Assembly (NCBI GenBank): GCA_007128345.1 | Contig: SKXS01000269.1 | Location: 1-13,983 of the forward strand | Direction of reading: 5' to 3' | DNA length: 13,983 bases | Origin: Spirochaetia bacterium | Lineage (GTDB): Bacteria > Spirochaetota > Spirochaetia > PWKH01 | In this document: positions 6,342 through 12,783 of the stretch, piece after piece | Position numbering within the stretch: position 1 is the stretch's first letter | Layout: each line of letters opens with the position of its first letter | Position numbers and translations under genes: made by a program | Notes under the pieces: model-generated | Seen by the model: the letters and a program-made list of their open reading frames with translations, nothing else | The model's database searches: none | Told to the model about the DNA's origin: nothing

Positions 6342-7726
6342 GACCTTCCTCCTACTACCAGCCCTGAGACCATGATTGAAGGCTGTCCCACGCTTGCGGG
6401 GATAGAGCCCGAGAGTGACCCGCACATACCTGCACCGAATCCCAGGTCATTGCCCACCATATCGATGTGCTTGAGCACCTGCTCTCCCGTACCGATCAGC
6501 GAGGCTCCCTTCACCGGATCTCCCAGAGTTCCGCCTCGGATACGGTAGGCTTCCATCACAGAAAAATTGAACTCCGTGGTTGATGGATTCACTGAACCCC
6601 CGCCCATACGCTTACAGTACAACCCGTCATCTATGGCGGACACCATCTCGTCAAAGGTGTGCTTGCCCGGGTGGATGTAGGTATTGCTCATGCGGGAAGT
6701 GGGTGCGAACATGTAGGACTCCCTCCTCCCGCTGGCTGTAGGAGGATGGTCCATCCTGATGGAACCAAGCCGGTCAACCAGGTAGGATACGAGCCTGCCC
6801 CTCTGGATAAGCTTGATTTTCTTCGTCCGCATCCCTTCGTCGTCTATGTTTGCCGATCCCCACTCGTTTCGGATCGTCGGATCATCATATGCGGTGACTG
6901 CTGTGGAGGCTATCCGCTTACGCAGTCTGCCGGAAAAGATGGAGGCATTCTTTGCCACACTGGTAGCCTCAAGGGCATGGCCGCATGCTTCGTGAAAGAT
7001 TACCCCGCCGAATTCATTGGCAATGATTACCGGCATGGTGCCCTGGGGTGCGTAGTCCGCATCCAGCAGCGTACAGGCAATTCGAGCCGCTTCCTCTGCT
7101 ATGGATTCAGGTGTATGGATAGCGAAGAGCTCAAGTCCCTGGGACTTGCCCGGTCCGAAGAAGCCCCGCTCGCTCTTCTCTCCGTCACTGGCGATACAGG
7201 TGACAGTCATCCGCGTGCGGACCCTGCGGTCCCGGGCAAACGTGCCGTCACTTGCAGCTATGATCACCTGCTGCTCCCTGTCGCCGTAGGTAACCATAGC
7301 CTCGGTTATCTTCGGCGAATAGGCCCGTGCAGCTGCGTCCGCCCGGAGCAAAAGAGCAACCTTGTCATCAAGGGAGGATCGACCGGGCAGCTGCTTCACC
7401 GTGTGGCGGTTCCTGAAGGTGGTACGTTCCAGGGAGGCGCATGCACCCGAAGCCCCTGCGGCAACCGCATCTGCCGCCTCTTCCGCCAGGGCCATCAGCC
7501 TGTCCGCGTCAGGGTCACCCGCGTAGAGATAGACATAGTCTGATCCCGTAATGACACGGATTCCCGCACCGCTTACAATGCCGCTATTGATCGAACGGAT
7601 GCGCGTGCTGTCCAGGGTGATGCCCGTCGTCAGGGTATCCTCAATAAACACATCGGCAAAGTCACCCCCCCTGGCGAGTGAAGTCTTCAGCACTTGCTGG
7701 AGCAGATCCTGGTCGATACCTGCCAT
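6338..7726 (-). CDS. tldD: TldD zinc metalloprotease subunit
   Basis: Catalytic half of the TldD/TldE protease. The chain (462 residues) has the hallmark HEACGH (245-250), the HExxxH zinc site. A C-terminal GMCGSLSGSIPASVGQP block (433-449) carries Cys435, the probable third zinc ligand. NPSTTEFNFSV (380-390) and the glycine-rich GLVVGGRS end also match the family. I prefer the ATG at 7726, with GGGAGG 4 bases upstream, over the in-frame ATG at 7744, which has no ribosome site. It is the first gene of a leftward pair translationally coupled to pmbA. The upstream gap to the divergent phosphodiesterase gene (105 bases) holds a TATACT at 7755-7760 that may be its -10 box. The partner works with it in a barrel-like heterodimer that encloses the active site. 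Confidence 0.95.
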   Translation of the reverse strand: MAGIDQDLLQQVLKTSLARGGDFADVFIEDTLTTGITLDSTRIRSINSGIVSGAGIRVITGSDYVYLYAGDPDADRLMALAEEAADAVAAGASGACASLERTTFRNRHTVKQLPGRSSLDDKVALLLRADAAARAYSPKITEAMVTYGDREQQVIIAASDGTFARDRRVRTRMTVTCIASDGEKSERGFFGPGKSQGLELFAIHTPESIAEEAARIACTLLDADYAPQGTMPVIIANEFGGVIFHEACGHALEATSVAKNASIFSGRLRKRIASTAVTAYDDPTIRNEWGSANIDDEGMRTKKIKLIQRGRLVSYLVDRLGSIRMDHPPTASGRRESYMFAPTSRMSNTYIHPGKHTFDEMVSAIDDGLYCKRMGGGSVNPSTTEFNFSVMEAYRIRGGTLGDPVKGASLIGTGEQVLKHIDMVGNDLGFGAGMCGSLSGSIPASVGQPSIMVSGLVVGGRS

Positions 7727-7754
7727 ATTGCCTCCCGTACGCATGTTGAAAACG

Positions 7755-7783
7755 AGTATAGCCTATCTTATCCATGACTTCCA
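7755..7783 (-). promoter_or_regulatory. Weak candidate promoter of tldD-pmbA
   Basis: On the minus strand a good -10, TATACT (plus 7755-7760), lies 17 bases from a poor -35, TGGAAG (7778-7783, three matches of six). It would give a leader of about 20 bases that includes the GGGAGG before the ATG at 7726. Confidence 0.3.
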
Positions 7784-7796
7784 GAGCTTAGGGGTA

Positions 7797-7823
7797 TTGA
7801 TTTTTTGCCTTCCTGGGCATACT
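7797..7823 (+). promoter_or_regulatory. Weak candidate promoter of the phosphodiesterase gene
   Basis: TTGATT (7797-7802) and CATACT (7818-7823) are 15 bases apart. The -10 candidate ends 8 bases before the ATG at 7832, which again leaves almost no leader. The short spacer and mismatched boxes keep this tentative. Confidence 0.33.
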
Positions 7824-7831
7824 GTTGCGGT

Positions 7832-8641
7832 ATGGAGCATCCGTTTTTTTTACCGGTCCCTCGGGTCATAGCTCACAGAGGTGATTCTGCATGTTTCCCG
7901 GAGAATACCCTGACCGCATTTACCAGCGCCCGCGATATCGGCGTGGACTGCATTGAGACCGATGTGCACCTGACAGCAGACAGCGAAGTGGTCATCTGGC
8001 ACGATGATCTCGTAGACCGGAACACCAACGGCACAGGAAGAGTCGAGGAGCTCACCCTGGAGAGACTCAAGTCGCTGGATGCCGGTTTCCGGTTCTCACC
8101 CGACGGAGGAAAAAGCTTTCCCTTCCGTGAGACAGGGGTACGCATCATCACCCTGGATGAAGCTCTGGAGTCACTGCCCGGGATGAAGTTTAATGTAGAC
8201 ATGAAGACTAAGGGAAGGCAGATCGTTGAGGCGTGCGCTGCATGCGTGCGGAGGCACGAGGCCCAGGACCGTCTTCTCTGGGCGAGCTTTCACCATGCCA
8301 ATCTCAAATACTTCAGGTCCCTGGTCCCCGAGGCTGCTACGAGCTTCTCCAAACCTGAGGCATTCGAAATTGTGATGTCGGCCCATGTTCATCTTCCCGT
8401 CAGCCGGTTCACCCGGATTGCACAAGCGCTCCAGGTTCCCATACAATACGGCATCATCCAGGTAATCAGTCCGAAGCTGCTGGAGCACTACCAGAAATCA
8501 GGAATTATCGTACAGGTATGGACCATCAATGACCGTCCAACTATGGAGGAACTGCTGGATATGGGTGTCGACGGGATATTCACCGACAATCCCCGCCAGC
8601 TGCTTGAGATCCTGCATGACCGCTCGACCGGGGGAAAAATG
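7832..8641 (+). CDS. Glycerophosphodiester phosphodiesterase (GlpQ/UgpQ family), coding part before the stop codon
   Basis: Hydrolyses glycerophosphodiesters from phospholipid turnover to glycerol-3-phosphate and the free head-group alcohol, using a divalent metal in a TIM barrel. Key residues are visible: HRG (15-17), PENT (23-26), ETDVHLT (42-48) with Glu42 and Asp44, WHDD (56-59), the acidic-Lys strand NVDMK (121-125), and VQVWTIND (227-234) followed by GVDGIFTDNP (245-254). There is no signal peptide or lipobox, so it should be cytosolic like UgpQ rather than periplasmic like GlpQ. I took the ATG at 7832 (270 residues). An upstream TTG adds nine unrelated residues. The ATG has no Shine-Dalgarno sequence, and a -10-like CATACT ends 8 bases upstream. 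The TGA stop codon is at 8642-8644 and overlaps the GTG of the next gene, so the two are coupled. Confidence 0.93.
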
Positions 8642-9561
8642 TGATCAGGCTGCTCATCGTCAAGCAGAGAAGCGGTCCCCTCTCAGACAGGGAACGACGG
8701 TGGGCAGTACGGTATCTCATCCTTTCAGTGCTGCTTGCAGTTCTCGCCTGGGGCACCCTCTGGAGAGCATATACGCCATTTCTTCACCCGTTGCCCGCTG
8801 GAACTGCCGCAGTCCTGCCCCTGCTTCACCTCTCGGCTTCAGTGCTGCTGTTTATCCGGGGCAGCACATGCCGCTATGCCCACATGCTTACCGTCCATGG
8901 CATATTTCTCATCCTCTACTACCTTGCATCTGCTGCCGGACTTTCAATGCTTGACGATCTGCTTCCGCCATGGACCTTTGCAGCCTGCATCATACTGCTC
9001 CTAGGCATATACAACGCACTGCTCATCGGTTTCCGGGGTTTTGCCTTTGGGTTCTCCACATCATCCGCACGGAGTTCTTCCCAGGCATTCATACGCTTCC
9101 ACCATGCGCTTGCCCTCCCCGCAGTGATCTTGCCGGCCTGGTATTACCCAATGGAGCACAGCAGCTTCTCCTTGATCCGATTCGGTATTATGGCACTTGT
9201 GCTGCTCCACCTCGGTATGGCAGGGACCTCGCTCCACCGCAGCATCTGGTGGAATACCCTCATTGAGCTGCTTCTCATTGCCATGCTGGCTTTATCTGCG
9301 GCATACAGCGGATACTGGCAGGTGCTGCTGGTATCAGCAAGCATCCTCTTTACCTGCACCGGCCTCTACGGCCTGAGGTGGTCTCGAATGGCCCATATGA
9401 TCATCCAGGCCGCACTCATTGCCCTGCTGGCCTGGTACTTACTGACCAGCACAATGGCAGAACTTTGGCAGCCTTTCGTGCTCCCCCTGTCGGTTTATGC
9501 AGCGGCAGCGGTTCTGCTTGCTGCATCAGCTGTCATGCGCTCCCGTAATCGGACAACCTGA
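8641..9561 (+). CDS. Unrecognised polytopic membrane protein (about ten segments)
   Basis: I do not recognise a family. The 306-residue chain begins with a basic N-terminus (about 1-24). Around ten hydrophobic stretches follow, at about 26-44, 53-71, 78-100, 110-130, 150-168, 175-195, 206-221, 223-241, 248-268 and 275-296, ending in a short basic tail (RSRNRTT). His residues are frequent in and near the membrane segments (for example His62, 80, 85, 153, 154 and 191), but no known motif forms. The GTG start at 8641 overlaps the phosphodiesterase stop by four bases, and a GGGGG run lies six bases upstream. It is therefore almost surely translated with that enzyme. A role in lipid handling or transport is a guess from context only. 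It converges on the DUF4954 gene, 19 bases away. Confidence 0.8.
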   Translation: MIRLLIVKQRSGPLSDRERRWAVRYLILSVLLAVLAWGTLWRAYTPFLHPLPAGTAAVLPLLHLSASVLLFIRGSTCRYAHMLTVHGIFLILYYLASAAGLSMLDDLLPPWTFAACIILLLGIYNALLIGFRGFAFGFSTSSARSSSQAFIRFHHALALPAVILPAWYYPMEHSSFSLIRFGIMALVLLHLGMAGTSLHRSIWWNTLIELLLIAMLALSAAYSGYWQVLLVSASILFTCTGLYGLRWSRMAHMIIQAALIALLAWYLLTSTMAELWQPFVLPLSVYAAAAVLLAASAVMRSRNRTT

Positions 9562-9598
9562 CTGCCTCAGCAGCAGGGTGTTATGTAGCTTGAGGCAG
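9562..9598. repeat. Inverted repeat at convergent gene ends
   Basis: CTGCCTCA (9562-9569) and TGAGGCAG (9591-9598) are perfect 8-base inverted arms with 21 bases between them. They begin right after the membrane-protein stop and cover the stop of the convergent DUF4954 gene. An RNA hairpin could form in either transcript. No T-run follows on either side, so it is not a standard intrinsic terminator. Confidence 0.45.
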
Positions 9599-11605
9599 CG
9601 CGGCAATACTTGAGAACCAGTCTATGAGCAGCTGCGCTCTGCGCTCCTTCTCCTCAAGGGTTTCCTTCAAACTGATTACCGCAGGATTCCCATCCAAAGT
9701 GCCGTTTACCTGGAGGAAATCTTCATCCTGCACGTCTGCCCCGGATAGAGCTCCGTAACCGGTCTTGGCATGCACAGAAAACTCCTTTCTGGCGTCGGTG
9801 AGCCTGACCTCAAAGAGCTCCCGTTCAGCAGCAATCCAGTGCCGCACAATCCCGAGCAGGTCCCCCGCGGAAAACTGGCTTAACGGTTTGTGCCGCTTAC
9901 GCTCCACTGCAGCTATCACCCAGGATAGCTCATCATCAGCATACCGGTCAAAGGAGTCCCGCAAATGAGCTTCGATGGCTTCATGGGTACGCAGAGTTCC
10001 GTCCTCAATAAGCGAACAGAGCTCTTCAATACGGAGCCGGGGAATGATCATACCCCCGAGATCAGTCCACTCACCCGTACCCGCATCGTCGCGGGGAGTG
10101 AGGTGTTCCAGGACCGACTGGAGTGACGGTTCGGCTTCTAAGGAAAATACAGGCATGAGCCTGGCCGTGATGACGCTGCCCAGGTATGAGCGCAGCATCA
10201 CTTCGTAGAGTCGTTGTGAGCCCTCAATACTGGTCCCCCGTACGGCAAATCCCTCCATGGGGTAGTCTTCAGACCGGTCATGAAGTCCTTTCAGGAGCTC
10301 CATACCCCTGAGCATGGAGCTCATGGTCATAGGGTTGACCAAGGTAAAGTTGAGCATGTCGCGGATGACCGGGCCGGTCCGGGCATCACGCTTGCGCCAT
10401 TTATCCATGTCACGGACGATGCCTATGGTCCCAATGTTTTTTCCCGGAAAGAGCACGCTGATCTGGCCGATTTCGATAAGGTACGAAAAGGGGAAGGGCT
10501 CAAGGTTGCACGGGCTGATATGCTCACCCAGGATGACCGTACCGGCACCGATGCGTTTCGGCCACCTCAGATATACATTGGAAGCGGTCTTGCACCCCCG
10601 CTCCAGGGTTCCCTGACTGTTCGGGCCAAGCTTGTACAGGTGGTTGCTTTGGTTAGTGCCGCTTCCCGAGTTGAAGAAGGACAGACTGCAGGCAATCAGG
10701 AGGGTGCCCTTGTGGTGGCTCACCGAGAAGGGGCCTGCAAAGACCGAAGCAATCTCTCCATGGCCGAATTCAGAACCGGCAAATGCCAGGGAATCAATGG
10801 CTGAAAACTGTTTCTCAATTTTTACTGTTTGGCCTATGAAGGAATTCTCAAGGCTGGAGCCGTAGCTCACGGAAGACCCTTCCTGGATAATAAAGTTCTT
10901 CGCATAGACATTGATGCCGATGCGCGTCGGCATCTCCCAGCTGCTGAGTATGGTGCCGTTTATCAGGGCGGAGGTGCCGTCGATCCTGCAGCAGGGACCT
11001 ATGGTCACGTTCCTGATGATTTTCGTGTGCCTGATAACCGCATCCTCGCCGATGACCCCCGGCAGGAGTGAAACCTCCTCGGCACGTCTGAGGGCTGCCT
11101 GCTTGAGATGCTCCACCACCGCAGGGCGATGCCGGAAGGCCGCCTGGAGGTAGGCTATATGGGAGTTCATCGTGTCGTAGATATAGACCGCCCTGCCGCC
11201 GTTCTCGTTGATCACCGCAACAGAAGTGCCATTGCCGAAGGTATGCCCTTCCTCTGTAATGAGTTCGCCCACATGGTCTACAACAGCTCCACGCTCAATC
11301 CGGTAGTTGCTGATCCGTGAGCCTATCTTGTAGATGTACACATCGTCGCCTATGGTAACCGAATCGAGGATCGCATAATGTATGCCGGCTTTCACCCGGC
11401 CGGTGTTGGGCACCTCCAGGGTCCCCGAGAAACTGCCCAGCCGGACATCACCATGGAATTCCACTTGGGTGAGCCGCTGCGGCGTAAAATCCTGCACCAC
11501 TTTGACTCGGCTCCATTCGTCAGATCTGCACCCGTTGGACTGGAGGATGAGAATCTCCTTCGCAGTCAGACTCCTGTATCCGTTGTTTCTGCGCTTGCTA
11601 TCCAT
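9581..11605 (-). CDS. DUF4954 left-handed beta-helix protein
   Basis: Large conserved protein of unknown function from a family I associate with spirochaetes and Bacteroidota. The N-terminus GYRSLTAKEI (9-18) and the QSNGC...DEW segment (22-31) match the family start as I recall it. Irregular hexapeptide-type repeats follow (for example 72-110 and 184-265), predicting a left-handed beta-helix like those of acyl- and nucleotidyl-sugar enzymes. The most conserved block is ASVFAGPFSVSHHKG (286-300) through FFNSGSGTNQSNHLYKLGP (310-328), then ERGCKT (335-340) and WPKRIGAG (348-355). This resembles an active-site or sugar-binding region, but no activity is established. A helical C-terminal part (about 410-674) ends the protein. 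It is a single-gene unit. Its ATG has no Shine-Dalgarno sequence and lies 7 bases after a perfect TATAAT. The start is supported by that spacing and by the family N-terminus. Confidence 0.88.
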   Translation of the reverse strand: MDSKRRNNGYRSLTAKEILILQSNGCRSDEWSRVKVVQDFTPQRLTQVEFHGDVRLGSFSGTLEVPNTGRVKAGIHYAILDSVTIGDDVYIYKIGSRISNYRIERGAVVDHVGELITEEGHTFGNGTSVAVINENGGRAVYIYDTMNSHIAYLQAAFRHRPAVVEHLKQAALRRAEEVSLLPGVIGEDAVIRHTKIIRNVTIGPCCRIDGTSALINGTILSSWEMPTRIGINVYAKNFIIQEGSSVSYGSSLENSFIGQTVKIEKQFSAIDSLAFAGSEFGHGEIASVFAGPFSVSHHKGTLLIACSLSFFNSGSGTNQSNHLYKLGPNSQGTLERGCKTASNVYLRWPKRIGAGTVILGEHISPCNLEPFPFSYLIEIGQISVLFPGKNIGTIGIVRDMDKWRKRDARTGPVIRDMLNFTLVNPMTMSSMLRGMELLKGLHDRSEDYPMEGFAVRGTSIEGSQRLYEVMLRSYLGSVITARLMPVFSLEAEPSLQSVLEHLTPRDDAGTGEWTDLGGMIIPRLRIEELCSLIEDGTLRTHEAIEAHLRDSFDRYADDELSWVIAAVERKRHKPLSQFSAGDLLGIVRHWIAAERELFEVRLTDARKEFSVHAKTGYGALSGADVQDEDFLQVNGTLDGNPAVISLKETLEEKERRAQLLIDWFSSIAALPQAT

Positions 11606-11612
11606 GCAGGGA

Positions 11613-11641
11613 ATTATACAGGATAAAGATAACCATATAAA
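11613..11641 (-). promoter_or_regulatory. Promoter of the DUF4954 gene, leaderless arrangement
   Basis: On the minus strand TTTATA (plus 11636-11641) and a perfect TATAAT (11613-11618) are 17 bases apart. The -10 ends 7 bases before the ATG at 11605, placing transcription start on or one base before the start codon. The bases between (TCCCTGC) contain no ribosome site. Confidence 0.65.
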
Positions 11642-11908
11642 CAGGAATTCAATCCTTTTTCTGAAATATCCGTTTGCAGCCGTGCAGCATGCATAATGCA
11701 GACCGTAAATCTCATTACTATTGCAGGGAAAATATGACTAAAGCCAGAATGAGTATGCAGAAGAGCTTTTTCTGATTGCGTCCGGACAGGCGGCGGCCTT
11801 GGTGACTGGCAAACAGGGGAAGCAGCAGTCCTGGGGGATATCTGCGTATAATCCCATGCCTTACCTGCGTTACCGCTGTTACAGACAGCAATATGCTCTG
11901 CAGAAATG
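11642..11908. other. Intergenic stretch without a convincing gene
   Basis: Between the DUF4954 promoter and the tRNA terminator I see no supported gene. Small frames exist: a plus-strand 13-codon frame at 11734 with a weak AGGGA upstream, and a minus-strand frame ending near 11718 whose last 15 residues or so are hydrophobic. None has a good start, ribosome site or recognisable product. A plus-strand TATAAT at 11847-11852 has no matching -35. Confidence 0.5.
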
Positions 11909-11937
11909 AAAAAAAGGCTGCCTCCAGAGAAGCAGCC
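11909..11937 (-). terminator. Intrinsic terminator of the tRNA-Asp gene
   Basis: On the minus strand GGCTGCTTC and GAGGCAGCC form a 9-base-pair stem (one G-T pair) around a TCTG loop (plus 11916-11937). Seven T residues follow directly (11909-11915). It starts only three bases after the tRNA 3' end, so this is a classic Rho-independent terminator. Confidence 0.93.
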
Positions 11938-11940
11938 CTA

Positions 11941-12014
11941 CGGGAGTGACGGGGATTGAACCCGCGATCTCCGGCTTGACAGGCCGGCGCGATAACCAGC
12001 TTCGCTACACCCCC
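11941..12014 (-). tRNA. tRNA-Asp (anticodon GTC)
   Basis: The minus strand folds as a full cloverleaf of 74 bases. The acceptor GGGGGTG pairs with CACTCCC (one G-T pair), followed by discriminator G73, which is right for Asp. The D-stem is GCGA/TCGC and the loop contains GG. The anticodon stem CCGGC/GCCGG encloses loop CTGTCAA with anticodon GTC. The T-arm is GCGGG-TTCAATC-CCCGT. The CCA end is not encoded and must be added by tRNA nucleotidyltransferase. The gene is a single-tRNA unit with its own promoter upstream and terminator downstream. Confidence 0.97.
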
Positions 12015-12026
12015 GTAACGATGGAA

Positions 12027-12055
12027 ACCATGCACTTTTTATCAGTTTTTGTCAA
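12027..12055 (-). promoter_or_regulatory. Promoter of the tRNA-Asp gene
   Basis: On the minus strand a perfect TTGACA (plus 12050-12055) lies 17 bases from CATGGT (12027-12032), a weak -10 with three matches. A TG just upstream of the -10 may help. The predicted start is about five bases before the mature tRNA 5' end. Confidence 0.6.
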
Positions 12056-12083
12056 TACTCTTTTCGTAAAGTTTATCGGGCTG

Positions 12084-12112
12084 TTGACCTCACAGGCCAA
12101 AGCGATAATAAT
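12084..12112 (+). promoter_or_regulatory. Promoter of the SdpI-family gene
   Basis: TTGACC (12084-12089) and AATAAT (12107-12112), each one mismatch from consensus, are 17 bases apart. Transcription would start near 12119, giving a leader of about 19 bases that holds the ribosome site AAGGAGG at 12126-12132. Confidence 0.6.
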
Positions 12113-12137
12113 CATAAAGGTACCCAAGGAGGGGACT

Positions 12138-12776
12138 GTGAACGAAAAACGTCTACTTGTATGGCTGCTTGCACTCATTGCTGTATCCACTATAGCTACG
12201 CTTGCCGTCTACGCTTCACTTCCTCAAGAGGCTGCCACCAAGTGGACAGCCGAAGGTGAGGTGCTTTCGTCCGGGCCCAGATACCTGCTCATCATCACCT
12301 CACTGCTGCCGCTGGCGGCGGTTGCCCTCATCAGCCAGTCACCCATGATCAGACCGGGAGGAGCAGGATACCAGAAGCATGCACGCGCATACGGCGTTGT
12401 CATCAGCGTCTTCATCATATTTCTCCTGGGGATGCACTGGGTCATGGTGCTGTTCAACCTCGGTTTTATGGTGTATACATCCCAAGCAGTCAAGCTGGTA
12501 ATCGGAAGCGGTTTCATTGCGGCCGGGTACGGCATCCCGAAGATCCCCTACCTGTACAGCATGGGTATCCGTACCCCATGGAGCCTCCAGAGCGAGAAAG
12601 TCTGGCAGAAGACCCACCGCCTCGGCGGGCTGCTCGCCCTGCTGACCGGAACGGTCTTTTTAATCGGCATCTTTATTGAAGGAAGAGTACCCTTTCTCAT
12701 CAGTACCGGAACTCTGATCGTGTCTGTCGTGGTGATCTACCTCTACTCGTACATGCAATCCAGGCGCTTTGTCTGA
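12138..12776 (+). CDS. SdpI-family membrane protein
   Basis: Small integral membrane protein (212 residues) with about six membrane segments (about 7-27, 48-66, 85-108, 116-131, 163-180, 185-204). After the first segment, LPQEAATKWTAEGEV (28-42) matches the LPxxIPxHW...GE pattern of DUF1648. The SdpI signature follows: PKIPYLYSMGIRTPWSLQSE (134-153), then VWQKTHRLGG (155-164). In Bacillus subtilis SdpI gives immunity to the SdpC toxin and also sequesters the SdpR repressor. No SdpC or SdpR homologue is next to this gene, so it may simply be one of many orphan family members of unknown role. The GTG start at 12138 is chosen because AAGGAGG ends 5 bases upstream. The longer frame runs back through the tRNA. 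It converges on topA with a 7-base gap. Confidence 0.88.
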   Translation: MNEKRLLVWLLALIAVSTIATLAVYASLPQEAATKWTAEGEVLSSGPRYLLIITSLLPLAAVALISQSPMIRPGGAGYQKHARAYGVVISVFIIFLLGMHWVMVLFNLGFMVYTSQAVKLVIGSGFIAAGYGIPKIPYLYSMGIRTPWSLQSEKVWQKTHRLGGLLALLTGTVFLIGIFIEGRVPFLISTGTLIVSVVVIYLYSYMQSRRFV

Positions 12777-12783
12777 AAACTGC

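Noticed and set aside
6659..7543. Plus-strand frame of 294 residues opposite tldD
   Set aside because: TldD motifs on the other strand are unambiguous. The long opposite frame is a by-product of GC-rich codon use.
11734..11775. Plus-strand 13-codon frame with AGGGA upstream, as a possible leader peptide
   Set aside because: There is no promoter with a proper spacer, no regulatory codon run, and no downstream plus-strand gene close enough to control.
11847..11910. Plus-strand TATAAT with a 17-codon frame starting three bases later
   Set aside because: Transcription would begin beyond the ATG, there is no -35 match and no ribosome site, so the box is probably chance.
11718..12035. Minus-strand frame of 105 residues with a hydrophobic C-terminus
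   Set aside because: It runs through the whole tRNA-Asp gene and its terminator. The part beyond the terminator has no ATG or GTG start with a ribosome site. A short membrane peptide is possible but unsupported.
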